Source: Brevundimonas poindexterae (GTDB taxonomy: Bacteria; Pseudomonadota; Alphaproteobacteria; Caulobacterales; Caulobacteraceae). Taken from it: a stretch of DNA of 64,000 nucleotides. Below, one piece after another: positions 17,410 through 29,803 of the stretch. The DNA lies in the NCBI RefSeq assembly GCF_020524625.1, contig NZ_JAIVLL010000006.1, forward strand, positions 1 through 64,000, in the 5' to 3' direction. A program made the position numbers and the translations under genes. The number at the start of each line of letters is the position of its first letter. Within the stretch, counting starts at the first letter, position 1. The notes under the pieces are model-generated. The model was not told the DNA's origin. It searched no databases and worked only from the letters and a program-made list of their open reading frames with translations.

Positions 17410-18264
17410 ATGGCCAGACCGCTGCTGAAGACCGCCCTGATCTATGATTTCGACGGCACGCTTGCCCGCGGAAACATGCAGGAGGTCAGCTTCATCCCTT
17501 CGGTCGGGATGGAGAAGGGCGCCTTCTGGGAAGAGGCCGAGACCCTGACCCGGCAGGCCGACGGCGACGGCATCCTGATGTACATGCAGCTGATGCTGCA
17601 GCGGGCGCGCGAGAATGATGCGCCGATCACGAAGCGGGCGCTGCGCGACCATGGCCATGATGTGAAGCTGTTCGACGGGCTGAAGACCGATCTGACGGGG
17701 CCGGGCTGGTTCGACCGCATGAACGCCTTCGGCCGGTCCTATGGTCTTGATATCGAACACTATATCATCTCGGCCGGGCTGGAGGAGATGATCGACGGCT
17801 GTCCGATCCGCGACGCCTTCCGCCACGTGTTCGCGTCGAAATTTGTCTATGACGAGCACGGGGTGGCCGTCTGGCCGGCGGTGGGCGTGAACTACACGAC
17901 CAAGACCCAGTATCTGTTCCGCATCAACAAGGGCGTGCTCAACCACTTTGAGCACGACAAGATCAATCGCTTCATCCCGGACGCCGAACGCCCGGTCCCG
18001 TTCGAGCGGATGATCTTCCTCGGCGATGGCGACACCGATGTGCCGACCATGAAGATGATGCACACCAAGGGCGGCTTCTCGATCGCCGTCTATGACCCGC
18101 GCAACAGCGAGCGTGACCAGCAGAAAATCTATTCGCTGATCAGCGAGGACCGGGTGAATTTCGTGGCGGCAGCGGACTATCGCGAGGGCTCACCGCTGGA
18201 CCTGATCGTCAAGGGATTGGTCGGCCGGATCGCCGTCAATGCCGGGACCATGCCGGCGGGCTGA
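17410..18264 (+). CDS. HAD-family hydrolase
   Basis: 284 residues, cytoplasmic. Motif I is YDFDGTLARG with nucleophile Asp, and motif IV is FLGDGDTDVPTMKMM. A large cap region lies between (GCPIRDAFRHVFASKF and KTQYLFRINKG). The proteins I recall with this layout are annotated only as HAD or haloacid-dehalogenase-like hydrolases; the likely activity is a phosphatase of unknown substrate. It begins 32 bp after divL and could share its transcript. Its 3' end is six bases from the convergent PilZ gene. Confidence 0.88.
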   Translation: MARPLLKTALIYDFDGTLARGNMQEVSFIPSVGMEKGAFWEEAETLTRQADGDGILMYMQLMLQRARENDAPITKRALRDHGHDVKLFDGLKTDLTGPGWFDRMNAFGRSYGLDIEHYIISAGLEEMIDGCPIRDAFRHVFASKFVYDEHGVAVWPAVGVNYTTKTQYLFRINKGVLNHFEHDKINRFIPDAERPVPFERMIFLGDGDTDVPTMKMMHTKGGFSIAVYDPRNSERDQQKIYSLISEDRVNFVAAADYREGSPLDLIVKGLVGRIAVNAGTMPAG

Positions 18265-18270
18265 CCGGCG

Positions 18271-18590
18271 TCAGCGGCCTCCGGCCCGGTGCCAGGCGTC
18301 GCGCACCGCGATCAGGCGGGAGGGCACCAGACCGCGCAGGGTGGCGCCCTCGCCGGTGCGCTTCAGCCCGGCGTCCATGCCCTTTTGCCAGACGACCTGG
18401 ACCGGGGTGGCGACGCCGAGGGCGATGTCGACGATGTGGAGCGCCGGCGGCAGGCTGATCTGGCGGTCCAGACGGATGCGCAGGCCCGAGCGCGACTGGT
18501 CCACCAGCCGGCAGGTGTGCTCGACCGCATGGGCGACCAGCAGGGCGCGGCCATTGGCCGGGCTGCGGGGTTCAAGGCGACGCTCGATGC

Positions 18591-18594
<4 letters not shown>
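18271..18594 (-). CDS. PilZ-domain protein
   Basis: 107 residues. It opens with MSIERRLEPRSPANGRALL, which fits the PilZ RxxxR c-di-GMP site (RRLEPR), and continues with CRLVDQSRSGLRI, corresponding to the D/NxSxxG motif. It is a stand-alone PilZ domain with a short basic tail. It would bind c-di-GMP in the cytoplasm. Its ATG overlaps the stop of the kinase-like gene (ATGA), so it is the last gene of the sdh operon run. Confidence 0.78.
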
Positions 18595-20523
<1,929 letters not shown>

Positions 20524-20526
20524 GGC

Positions 20527-22326
20527 TTAGTACACCCGCGCCTTGGGTTTGATGTAGTCGATCTCGTCGGTCAGGGTGAAGTCGTGGACGGCGCGATAGT
20601 CGATCTTCACCGTCTCGCCCGGGCCCTTCCAGGCCAGGGTGTGCTTCATCCAGTTGGCGTCGTCGCGGTCGGGGAAGTCCTCGCGCGCGTGGGCGCCGCG
20701 GCTTTCCTTGCGGTTGGCCGCGCTCTCGATCGTGACCACGGCCTGGGCGATCAGATTGTCGTATTCCAGGGTCTCGATCAGGTCGGTGTTCCAGATCATG
20801 CCGCGGTCGGTGACGCGGATGTCGCCGATGGCGCCGTCGATGTCGCGCAGCTTGGCGACGCCCTCGTCCAGCGTCTTGCCGGTGCGGAAGACGGCGGCGT
20901 CGGACTGCATGGCCTTTTGCATGCGCAGGCGCAGCTGGGCCGTCGGGGTGTCGCCCGAAGCGTTGCGGAAGCGATCAAGGCGGGCCAGGTGGCCGTCGGT
21001 CGCCGAGGCCGGGGCGTCGGGGACCTTGGAGGCCTTGTCGACGACCTGACCGGCGCGCAGGCCGGCCGCGCGGCCGAACACCACCAGGTCGGTCAGGGAG
21101 TTGGAGCCCAGACGGTTGGCGCCGTGCACCGACACGCAGGCGGCCTCGCCCACAGCCATCAGGCCGGGGACCACCACGCTGTCGTCGTCGCCGGCCTTGG
21201 TCAGGACCTCGCCGTGATAGTTCGTGGGGATGCCGCCCATGTTGTAATGGACCGTCGGCAGCACCGGGATCGGCGCCTTGGTCACATCGACCCCGGCGAA
21301 GATCTTGGCCGACTCGGAAATCCCCGGCAGGCGCTGGTGCAGGATCTTCGGGTCGAGGTGGTCGAGGTGCAGGAAGATGTGGTCCTTGTTCGGACCGACG
21401 CCGCGACCCTCGCGGATCTCGATGGTCATCGAGCGGCTGACGACGTCACGGCTGGCCAGATCCTTGGCCGAGGGGGCGTAGCGCTCCATGAAGCGCTCCC
21501 CTTCCGAATTGGTCAGATAGCCACCCTCGCCCCGAGCACCCTCGGTGATCAGGCAGCCGGCGCCATAGATGCCGGTCGGGTGGAACTGGACGAACTCCAT
21601 GTCCTGCAGCGGCAGGCCGGCACGCAGCACCATGGCATTGCCGTCACCCGTGCAGGTGTGGGCGCTGGTGGCCGAGAAGTAGGCGCGGCCGTATCCGCCG
21701 GTCGCCAGGATGACCATCTTGGCGCGGAAGCGGTGCAGCTGCCCGGTGTCGAGTTGGAGCGCGGTGACGCCGGTGCAGGCGGCGGGGCCCGAGGCCTGCT
21801 CCTGCATGATCAGGTCGAGTGCGAAATATTCGACGAAGAACTTCACCTCGCGGCGCACCGACTGGCCGTACAGGGTGTGCAGGATGGCGTGGCCGGTGCG
21901 GTCGGCGGCGGCGCAGGTGCGCTGCACCGGGCCCTCGCCAAAATTCTTGGTCATGCCGCCGAAGGCGCGCTGGTAGATCTTGCCCTGCTCGTTCCGGCTG
22001 AAGGGCACACCCCAGTGCTCCAGCTCATAGACGGCCTTGGGGGCTTCGCGGACCAGATATTCGATGGCGTCCTGATCGCCCAGCCAGTCCGACCCCTTGA
22101 CGGTGTCGTACATGTGCCAGCGCCAGTCGTCCTCGCCCATATTGCCGAGGCTGGCCGAGATGCCGCCCTGGGCCGCGACCGTGTGCGAGCGGGTCGGGAA
22201 GACCTTGGTGACGCAGGCGACCTTGAGGCCCTCGCGGGCCGCGCCGAGCGCCGCGCGCAGGCCTGATCCGCCCGCGCCCACGACGACGACGTCATATTCG
22301 TGATCGACGAATTCGTAAGAGGCCAA
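20527..22326 (-). CDS. sdhA: Succinate dehydrogenase flavoprotein subunit
   Basis: 599 residues from a TTG start at 22326, chosen because GGAG lies nine bases upstream, it is one base after the sdhD stop, and the resulting N terminus fits SdhA. It oxidises succinate to fumarate. The FAD-binding [11 protein letters not shown] is near residue 20. The flavin-linked His is in [11 protein letters not shown]. The substrate and active-site segments [16 protein letters not shown] and [12 protein letters not shown] are present, as is [11 protein letters not shown]. It is the third gene of the sdhCDAB order. Confidence 0.97.
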   Translation of the reverse strand: MASYEFVDHEYDVVVVGAGGSGLRAALGAAREGLKVACVTKVFPTRSHTVAAQGGISASLGNMGEDDWRWHMYDTVKGSDWLGDQDAIEYLVREAPKAVYELEHWGVPFSRNEQGKIYQRAFGGMTKNFGEGPVQRTCAAADRTGHAILHTLYGQSVRREVKFFVEYFALDLIMQEQASGPAACTGVTALQLDTGQLHRFRAKMVILATGGYGRAYFSATSAHTCTGDGNAMVLRAGLPLQDMEFVQFHPTGIYGAGCLITEGARGEGGYLTNSEGERFMERYAPSAKDLASRDVVSRSMTIEIREGRGVGPNKDHIFLHLDHLDPKILHQRLPGISESAKIFAGVDVTKAPIPVLPTVHYNMGGIPTNYHGEVLTKAGDDDSVVVPGLMAVGEAACVSVHGANRLGSNSLTDLVVFGRAAGLRAGQVVDKASKVPDAPASATDGHLARLDRFRNASGDTPTAQLRLRMQKAMQSDAAVFRTGKTLDEGVAKLRDIDGAIGDIRVTDRGMIWNTDLIETLEYDNLIAQAVVTIESAANRKESRGAHAREDFPDRDDANWMKHTLAWKGPGETVKIDYRAVHDFTLTDEIDYIKPKARVY

Positions 22327-22327
22327 T

Positions 22328-22738
22328 CTACCAGACTCCGAAGCCCGCCGGCAGCGGGTCCGAACCCGTCGCCAGTCGCGTGATGAACAACAGGCCGACC
22401 GCCGCCAGCCCCAGACAGACAAGCGCGTTGAGGCCCAGCAGCAGGCCGAGGGTCGAGCGCTTGTGGATATAGTCCTCGACGATTACCGTGATACCCATGT
22501 TGGCGTGCCACAGGGTGACCAGCCAGGTTGCGGCCAGCACCCAGGCGTTGAGGGGCTGGGCGAACCAGTCCAGCGCGCCCTGATAGCCGGTGCCCGCGAT
22601 CATGGCGGCGGACCACAGGGCCCACAGGATCAGCGGCACCAGAACCAGCGACGACAGCCGCTCGGCCAGCCAGGCGCCGGCGCCCTTGTGCTCGGCGACC
22701 TTCACATTCTTGCGGTACAGGGCCTTGTGCGCGCTCAC
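22328..22738 (-). CDS. sdhD: Succinate dehydrogenase membrane anchor subunit
   Basis: 136 residues from a GTG start that overlaps the sdhC stop (GTGA). Three hydrophobic segments (about 28-50, 62-82 and 96-116) form the anchor. [15 protein letters not shown] contains the haem b ligand His and the quinone-site Asp-Tyr. It is followed one base later by sdhA. Confidence 0.93.
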   Translation of the reverse strand: MSAHKALYRKNVKVAEHKGAGAWLAERLSSLVLVPLILWALWSAAMIAGTGYQGALDWFAQPLNAWVLAATWLVTLWHANMGITVIVEDYIHKRSTLGLLLGLNALVCLGLAAVGLLFITRLATGSDPLPAGFGVW

Positions 22739-23199
22739 AGCGTGACCTTTCCGGCAGAGAAGAGCCAGGCCCAGAAGGCCAGGGTGGCGACCAGGGCGAA
22801 CACCAGGGTGGCGGTGGTCAGGGTCGAGGCACCCTTCGGCGTCAGGCCCGCGCCCGTATCCCAGATCAGGTGCCGGACGCCCGAGGCTAAGTGATAAAAG
22901 CCCGCCAGCGACAGGGCGAACCAGACGATCAGGCCCAGCGGCGAGCCCGCCAGGGCGGCAAAGGTGTCGTAGGCTTCAGGCCCGAACGCCAGGGCGCCCA
23001 GCCACAGGGCCACCAGCACCAGTCCGCCGACCAGACCCGCGCCGGTGATCCGGTGCAGGATCGATCCCAGCATGGTCACGTGCCAGCGCCAGATCTGCAG
23101 GTGGGGCGAGGTCGGACGCACGCGTCCGTTCGGCTGCGGGGTGTAGAATTGGGGCGGCGTGGCCTGGGGCGCGGCGCTGCCCGGAATCGGGTCCGACAT
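22735..23199 (-). CDS. sdhC: Succinate dehydrogenase cytochrome b556 subunit
   Basis: 154 residues from the ATG at 23199. A Pro-rich N-terminal tail precedes the conserved RPTSPHLQIWRW and the quinone-site SILHRITG. Three membrane segments follow, with haem ligand His in FYHLASGVRHLIWD. It is the first gene of the sdhCDAB-ferredoxin-kinase-PilZ run. The 176 bases before it also hold the divergent start region of the gene at 23376, so both promoters should lie there, but I see no clear consensus. Confidence 0.94.
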   Translation of the reverse strand: MSDPIPGSAAPQATPPQFYTPQPNGRVRPTSPHLQIWRWHVTMLGSILHRITGAGLVGGLVLVALWLGALAFGPEAYDTFAALAGSPLGLIVWFALSLAGFYHLASGVRHLIWDTGAGLTPKGASTLTTATLVFALVATLAFWAWLFSAGKVTL

Positions 23200-23375
23200 G
23201 CGAATGGTTCTCAAAAACCTGGGACAAAACAACGGACGGAGGAACAGGGAAGGCTTTAGAGAGGCGCGCGCGGCCCTGTCAACGAACCGCGGCGCCACGG
23301 GAGAATATACGGCCCCGGACACAGACCGGTCGCATGGGGTGGCCGAATGTCGCGCTGACGCGTTAGGGTCGGGCC

Positions 23376-23987
23376 ATGAAGCTGACTGCCCTTGCCCTGC
23401 TGATCGCCCTTGCTGCCCCCGGGATCGCCACTGCACAGGATCCCGGCGTCGCCCCCCTGCCCAGTCAGGCCCTCTATGAGGCCCCGCCCATCCGGCCGTT
23501 CGAGCCCACGGGGGATCTGGGCGGCGAGGCGGAGGGCGACTCCAGTTCGACCTATCGCGGTCCGGTGCGCGCGACCGTCGCCATCGATGATTACCGCGGC
23601 CAGTTCGAGGCCGGGCCCACCGATGCGGCACTCGCCTATGACCAGGGCGTGACCTCGGCCGAGCAGCGCATGGACCAGCGCATGGGGCCGATGGACGGTG
23701 CCTGGCAGCTGGTGGGCGAGGACGGCGCCGTGCTGATGGCGCTTGTGCTGAGCGATCCCGGCTCGGGCCTGCCGATCGAGGGGGCGTGGATGTCGCGGGT
23801 GACGCCGGGCGCCGGCACCCTGACATCCGGCCGGCGTGAGAGCGACGCCGTAACCCTGCTGCTGATTGCCCAGGGCCCGGCCGAGGGCGGCACGCTGGAG
23901 CTGGTACGGTCCGGTCGCGGCTGGAGCGGCACGCTTCAGGGCGAACGCCGGCGCCTGACGGTCAGTCTGGTCCCGCGTCAGGACTAG
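23376..23987 (+). CDS. Hypothetical secreted protein
   Basis: 203 residues. A clear signal peptide (MKLTALALLIALAAPGIATA) is followed by a Pro-rich linker and a small beta-rich region with GPMDGAWQLVGEDG, IEGAWMS and GWSGTLQGERR. The alternating short strands suggest a small barrel or sandwich in the periplasm. I recognise no family. It is divergent from sdhC, and its last 26 bases overlap the convergent HIT gene. Confidence 0.82.
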   Translation: MKLTALALLIALAAPGIATAQDPGVAPLPSQALYEAPPIRPFEPTGDLGGEAEGDSSSTYRGPVRATVAIDDYRGQFEAGPTDAALAYDQGVTSAEQRMDQRMGPMDGAWQLVGEDGAVLMALVLSDPGSGLPIEGAWMSRVTPGAGTLTSGRRESDAVTLLLIAQGPAEGGTLELVRSGRGWSGTLQGERRRLTVSLVPRQD

Positions 23988-24399
23988 ACGCGCGGATCAG
24001 GGCCAGCAGCCGGTCGCGCTCCGACCCGGTCCAGCGATGCGCCGTGCCCCGGCCCCAGACGGGGTCGGGCCAGACCGGATCATCGCGCCGACGCCCGATC
24101 ACATGCAGGTGCAGCTGGGCGGTGACATTGCCGAGCGCGGCCATGTTCAGCTTGTCGACCGGCCGCCCCAGCGCCTCGCCCATCCTGCGGATCAGCCGCC
24201 CGGCGCTCAGGCCCTCGTTCAGGAACCGTGTGCGGTCCCCGGGCGACAGATCCTCGATCTCGACCGCGCCCGGCACGCGCGGGATCAGGATCAGCCACGG
24301 AAACCGGGCATCGTCCTGCAACCGCAGCTGACAGAGCGGCCAGTCGGCGACGGCAAGGGATCCGGGATCAAAGGCCGGGTCGGCGGCAAAGGCGGTCAT
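23962..24399 (-). CDS. HIT-domain protein
   Basis: 145 residues from the ATG at 24399. A histidine-triad fold with the active-site segment AQLHLHVIGRR, in which the first His of the usual HxHxH is Gln, as seen in some subgroups. FPWLILIPRV and VDKLNMAALGN are typical of the stand-alone bacterial HIT group. It probably hydrolyses a nucleotide conjugate. The frame is open far upstream as an antisense shadow of mdh, so the start was set by homology. Confidence 0.85.
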   Translation of the reverse strand: MTAFAADPAFDPGSLAVADWPLCQLRLQDDARFPWLILIPRVPGAVEIEDLSPGDRTRFLNEGLSAGRLIRRMGEALGRPVDKLNMAALGNVTAQLHLHVIGRRRDDPVWPDPVWGRGTAHRWTGSERDRLLALIRASSPDAGPD

Positions 24400-24435
24400 G
24401 CGCCCAGCCTTGCAGTGCGCCCCGCCCGGGTCTAG

Positions 24436-25446
<1,011 letters not shown>

Positions 25447-25458
25447 TATCCCGCAACC

Positions 25459-25478
25459 GGGGCGGCTTCGGCCGCCCC
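25459..25478 (+). terminator. GC-rich UUCG hairpin after mdh
   Basis: A perfect 8-bp stem (25459-25466 with 25471-25478) closes a TTCG tetraloop, 12 bases after the mdh stop. There is no T-run after it, so it may be a weak terminator or a 3' stabiliser. Confidence 0.55.
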
Positions 25479-25532
25479 GCTGCACCGGCGCATCGTGCGC
25501 CCTTTCGGACATGAAGTCCGGAGACATCCTCA

Positions 25533-26870
25533 ATGACACGCGCGCTTCGGGGCTTGCGGTTCTGGCTGGGAACGCTCAGCACGCCGCGTCTGCTGCTGCT
25601 CGGATACGGGGTATACATGTTGGCGGGGTGGGCCTTGCTGGCCCTGCCGCTGGCACACTCGGAACCTGTCCGACTGATCGACAGCCTGTTCATTGCCGTC
25701 TCGGCCGTATCGACCACGGGTCTGGTCTCGATCGACCCGGGCGGCAGTTTCAACCTGTTCGGCGAGATCGTCATCCTGGCACTGATCCAGGCCGGAGGTC
25801 TGGGCTATATGACGCTCGGCTCGATCGCCGCCCTGGCCCTGAAACGTCGGCTCAGTCTGGCCCAGCAGCACGCCGCTCTCGGCGCCTTTGGACTGCCGGC
25901 CGACTTCGATCTGAGGCGGTTCCTGCGGGAGATCGGCGGGTTTGTGCTGTGCGTCGAGGCCGCGGGCGCGGTCCTCCTGTGGATCCTGTTCGCCCGGGCC
26001 GGGGTCGAGAATGCCCTGTGGAACGGCATCTTCCACAGTGTGTCGGCCTTCTGCACCGCCGGCTTCAGCCTGTTCGCCAACAGTCTTGAGGACTTCCGGG
26101 CGGACACCGCCGTCAATCTGGTCGTCGCGGTTCTGGCCTATCTGGGTGCCATCGGCTTTCTGGTGTTCGCCGATATCTGGGAGAACCTTCGGAGGCGCCG
26201 ACACGCGCTGGGCTTCGTGAGCCGGGTGATCCTTGTGACCACGCTGGCGTTCTCAGCCTTCGGGACGCTGCTTCTGTATTTCGTGGAGCCGACCATCGCT
26301 GCCCTGTCGGGGGGAGACCGCCTGCTGGCCGCCTTCTTCCAGGCGATGACCGCCACGACGACCGTCGGCTTCAACACCGTGCCCATGGGGCCGCTGGCGG
26401 TCGGCTCGGTGATGGTCATGTATCTGTTGATGATGTTCGGCGCCTCACCGGCAGGGACCGGCGGGGGCCTGAAGTCCACCACCTTGGCCACGCTGGTTGC
26501 GCTGGTCGTCGCCACCCTGAGAGGCCAGACCCAAGTCAGCGTGTTGGGGCATGCGGTGCCGCCCGACCGCATCCAGCTGGCTGCGGCTTCGATCTCGTTC
26601 TACGTGCTGGTGCTGTTCGTGGCGGTGTTCGGCCTCGCCTGGTTCGAGGACGTTCCGCTGGAGGCGCTGGCCTTCGAGGCAATTTCGGCGATCGGCACGG
26701 TCGGCTTGTCGACCGGCGTCACCGGGGGCCTGACGGACTTCGGCAAGGCCACCATCATCGCCCTCATGTTCATGGGGCGCGTCGGGGTTCTGACCTTCGG
26801 CCTCGCGCTGGCCGCCAATGTCAGGCGCGGGCCCGGCGAGCGAGCCGGACCCGACGACCTGATCTATTGA
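25533..26870 (+). CDS. Potassium transporter subunit, TrkH/KtrB family
   Basis: 445 residues, an integral inner-membrane protein. Four selectivity-filter-like loops are seen: AVSTTGLVS, SAFCTAGFSLF, TATTTVGFNT and IGTVGLSTG, the four-fold pore repeats of the Trk/Ktr/HKT superfamily. Length and the short N terminus favour KtrB over TrkH. SPAGTGGGLKST is typical of the family. The partner regulator KtrA/TrkA is not adjacent, so if needed it must be encoded elsewhere. Flanked by mdh and the convergent YbjN-like gene. Confidence 0.92.
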   Translation: MTRALRGLRFWLGTLSTPRLLLLGYGVYMLAGWALLALPLAHSEPVRLIDSLFIAVSAVSTTGLVSIDPGGSFNLFGEIVILALIQAGGLGYMTLGSIAALALKRRLSLAQQHAALGAFGLPADFDLRRFLREIGGFVLCVEAAGAVLLWILFARAGVENALWNGIFHSVSAFCTAGFSLFANSLEDFRADTAVNLVVAVLAYLGAIGFLVFADIWENLRRRRHALGFVSRVILVTTLAFSAFGTLLLYFVEPTIAALSGGDRLLAAFFQAMTATTTVGFNTVPMGPLAVGSVMVMYLLMMFGASPAGTGGGLKSTTLATLVALVVATLRGQTQVSVLGHAVPPDRIQLAAASISFYVLVLFVAVFGLAWFEDVPLEALAFEAISAIGTVGLSTGVTGGLTDFGKATIIALMFMGRVGVLTFGLALAANVRRGPGERAGPDDLIY

Positions 26871-26874
26871 GGGC

Positions 26875-27459
26875 CTAGGAGCCGGTGGTCGGCAGGGTCA
26901 CCGGAGCGGCCGGAGCAATCTCGGTCGTCGGCGCGATCAGGCTTTCGATGAAGCGGGCCAGCAGTTCCAGCCAGACCACGGTCGGGTCGTTCAGCTGTTC
27001 GGCGTCCAGACCCGGCTGCAGCAGCACATCGAACTGCAGCACCGCCGAAGGGCTGCCATCGAGGTTCGACTGCAGATAGGCCTTCACAAAGCGCTGCTCG
27101 CGGTTCCAGGCATTGATCCGCTCCAGCGACAGGCCGCCGGCCACGACATTGGCGGCGAACTGAATGTCCTGGCAGCGGCCGGTGGCGTCGCAGCCGTAGA
27201 AGAAGATCAGCCAGTTGGTGGTGCCGTCGTTGACCTGCAGCAGGGTCTGACCCTCGACCGTCCGGGGCTCCTCGACCGTGGCGCCCTTGGCCACCAGCCA
27301 GGTGCGGACTTCGGACGGGGTGAGGCCGAGCACCGGGTCCTGTGCGGCGGGCCGGGCGGCGGGCGCTGTGCCCGGATCGGTCGCCGCCAGCGACGGGGCC
27401 GCCATCAGCAGCAGCGGGGCGACGGCCAGGGCGGCCAGGGTGCGGGGGGTGGTGAACAT
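26875..27459 (-). CDS. YbjN-domain secreted protein
   Basis: 194 residues from the ATG at 27459. The frame also opens one codon earlier with TTG, but GGGAGAGA suits the ATG. A signal peptide (about 1-26, ending SLAAT) precedes a YbjN-like sensory domain with VRTWLVAKGATVE, LIFFYGCDATGRCQDIQF and AWNREQRFVKAYL. YbjN-type proteins in bacteria have no settled activity. Its ATG overlaps the zapE stop by one base, so it is coupled to zapE. Confidence 0.8.
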   Translation of the reverse strand: MFTTPRTLAALAVAPLLLMAAPSLAATDPGTAPAARPAAQDPVLGLTPSEVRTWLVAKGATVEEPRTVEGQTLLQVNDGTTNWLIFFYGCDATGRCQDIQFAANVVAGGLSLERINAWNREQRFVKAYLQSNLDGSPSAVLQFDVLLQPGLDAEQLNDPTVVWLELLARFIESLIAPTTEIAPAAPVTLPTTGS

Positions 27460-28604
27460 CAATCTCTCCCTTGGAGCTTTGGGTCGTTCATGGTGGGCGA
27501 CGGCGGCGATCCTGTGGCGGCCAGCCAGCCCTTGCCGGTCATTTCCTTGAGCCGGGATACGGTCCGGCCGAATTCGAAGGTCTCCTGCCCCTCCGGATAG
27601 AGGCGTTCGGCGGGGGCCGCTGCCAGCACAACCAGACGGGTCCTGGCTTCATACAGGGCGTCGATCAGGGTCACCAGACGGCGGGCGGCGGCGTGGTCGT
27701 CGGGGCGCAGGACCGGGACTTCCTCGAGGAACAGGGTGTGGAAGCGGTCGGCGAGGGCGAGGTAGTCGTTCGGGCCCAGCGCGCGCTGGCACAGATCGGC
27801 GAAGGTGGCGCGGGCCATGCCGCCGACCGTGCGGGGCAGCCGGATTTCCCGGCCCAGCACGTCGAGGGCGGCCTCGGCCTCGGGCTCGTCCCCGCGCAGA
27901 CGCTGCCACAGGGCGTCGAACCCCGCCCGCCCGTCGGCGTCGGTGGAGTCGTACCAGGCCGGGGCCGAGGCGAGGGCGTCGATGCGCCAGTCCCTCGAAC
28001 CTGCGACCTCGACCCGTTCGCAGCGCGCCTCGATAAGATCGATGAAGGGGACGAAGAGCTCGCGGTTGACCCCGTTCAGATACAGGTCCTGCGGCCGGCG
28101 GTTCGAGGTGACGGCCAGCACCACCTTGTGCTCGAACAGAGCCTGGAACAGGCGTCCGAGGATCAGGGCATCGGCGATATCGGTGACCTGCAGCTCGTCG
28201 AAGCACAGCAGGCGGGCCTCGGAGGCGATCAGGGCGGCGACCGGTCCGATCGGATCATCGCCTTTCCACTGGCCGAAGGTGGCCTTGCGCGCCCGCTTGT
28301 CGCCCTCGCGCCAGCTGCGGATCAGCCCATGGACGCGCGACAGGAAGGCGTGGAAGTGGGCGCGCTTCTTCCGGGGCTCCTGCACCTGGGCGAAGAACAG
28401 GTCCATCAGCATGGACTTGCCGCGTCCGGGCGGGCCGTAGAGATAGACGCCGCGCACATCGGGCACGCCGCCGAACAGGCCGCGCCGGCCCAGGTCCTTC
28501 TCCAGCCGGGCCAGGGCCTTGAGGGCTGCGTCCTGACCCGGATCGGGCTTGAGGATGCCGTCTTTCAGCTTTTTCGCGTGGGCGCGTTCGATACGGGAAG
28601 CCAT
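27459..28604 (-). CDS. zapE: Cell division protein ZapE (AFG1-like ATPase)
   Basis: 381 residues. The AFG1/ZapE ATPase family, linked in Escherichia coli to Z-ring stability. Walker A is GPPGRGKSMLMD, Walker B is LLCFDELQVTDIADA, and sensor text is AVTSNRRPQDLYLNG. HFHAFLSRVH and RTVSRLKEM are also family-typical. It is the first gene of a pair with the YbjN-like gene and divergent from asd. Confidence 0.94.
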   Translation of the reverse strand: MASRIERAHAKKLKDGILKPDPGQDAALKALARLEKDLGRRGLFGGVPDVRGVYLYGPPGRGKSMLMDLFFAQVQEPRKKRAHFHAFLSRVHGLIRSWREGDKRARKATFGQWKGDDPIGPVAALIASEARLLCFDELQVTDIADALILGRLFQALFEHKVVLAVTSNRRPQDLYLNGVNRELFVPFIDLIEARCERVEVAGSRDWRIDALASAPAWYDSTDADGRAGFDALWQRLRGDEPEAEAALDVLGREIRLPRTVGGMARATFADLCQRALGPNDYLALADRFHTLFLEEVPVLRPDDHAAARRLVTLIDALYEARTRLVVLAAAPAERLYPEGQETFEFGRTVSRLKEMTGKGWLAATGSPPSPTMNDPKLQGRD

Positions 28605-28756
28605 GGGTCCCGCCTAGCGGGTGCGCGCGGGACTGAAAAGCGATTGCGTGGGGCGGGGGAATGATTACATGGGCACCGTACCCCGCATCCCCCACCCTGC
28701 CCTTGAGCAGCGCGCGTCCGTGGCGCGCGCGCAGGGCGTCCGAAGGACAGACCATA

Positions 28757-29803
28757 ATGGGCTATCGCGTCGCCGTCGTAGGTGCCACCGGCAATGTCGG
28801 CCAGGAAATGCTGAACATCCTGGAGGAGCTGAACTTTCCGGTGTCGCAGCTGCACGCCATCGCCTCGCGCAAGTCGCAGGGCGTCGAGGTGGCCTTTGGC
28901 GAGAAGACCGTCAAATGCGAAAATCTTGAGACCTTCGACTTCTCGAAGGTCGATGTGGTGCTGATGAGCGCCGGCGGCGACGTCAGCCGCGAATGGTCGG
29001 AACGGATCGGCAAGGCCGGCCCGATCGTCATCGACAACTCCTCGGCCTTCCGCATGGACCCGGACGTGCCGCTGATCGTGCCGGAAGTGAACCCGGACGC
29101 GGTCAAGGATGCGCGGAAGAAGAACATCATCGCCAATCCGAACTGTTCGACCGCCCAGCTGGTGGTGGCGCTGAAGCCCCTGCATGACGCCGCGAAGATC
29201 AGGCGCTGCGTGGTCTCGACCTATCAATCGGTGTCCGGCGCGGGCAAGGAGGCCATGGACGAGCTGTGGACCCAGACCAAGGCCATCTATGGTCTGGGCG
29301 ACGCCACGCCGAAGGTCTTCCCCAAGCAGATCGCCTTCAACCTGATCCCGATGATCGGGGCTTTCCGCGACGACGGCTATACGGATGAGGAAGCCAAGAT
29401 GTGGGCCGAGACCCACAAGATCCTCGATCCGGAGATCAAGCTGACCGTCACCTGCGTGCGGGTGCCGGTGTTCGTCGGCCATTCGGAATCGGTCACGGTC
29501 GAGTTCGACCGTCCCATCTCGCCCGATGAGGCCCGGGAGATCCTGCGTGAGGCGCCCGGCGTGCTGGTCGTCGACAAGCAGGAGGCCGATGGCTACGTCA
29601 CTCCGGTTGACGCAGCGGGCGACTTTGCCGTGTTCGTCAGCCGGATCCGCAAGGATCCGACCGTCGAGAACGGCCTGAACCTGTGGGTCGTGTCCGACAA
29701 TCTGCGCAAGGGCGCGGCGCTGAACGCCGTCCAGATCGCCCAGCTGCTGGACGAGACCGGCACCATCAAGCCCGCTGACGGCTATCGCGGCCTGACCGTC
29801 TGA
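28757..29803 (+). CDS. asd: Aspartate-semialdehyde dehydrogenase
   Basis: 348 residues from the ATG at 28757 with AAGGA nine bases upstream. It reduces aspartyl phosphate to the semialdehyde for lysine, methionine, threonine and diaminopimelate. GATGNVGQEML binds NADP, the nucleophile Cys is in ANPNCSTAQL, and the catalytic His is in VRVPVFVGHSESV. Its stop overlaps the rarD ATG (TGATG). Confidence 0.96.
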   Translation: MGYRVAVVGATGNVGQEMLNILEELNFPVSQLHAIASRKSQGVEVAFGEKTVKCENLETFDFSKVDVVLMSAGGDVSREWSERIGKAGPIVIDNSSAFRMDPDVPLIVPEVNPDAVKDARKKNIIANPNCSTAQLVVALKPLHDAAKIRRCVVSTYQSVSGAGKEAMDELWTQTKAIYGLGDATPKVFPKQIAFNLIPMIGAFRDDGYTDEEAKMWAETHKILDPEIKLTVTCVRVPVFVGHSESVTVEFDRPISPDEAREILREAPGVLVVDKQEADGYVTPVDAAGDFAVFVSRIRKDPTVENGLNLWVVSDNLRKGAALNAVQIAQLLDETGTIKPADGYRGLTV

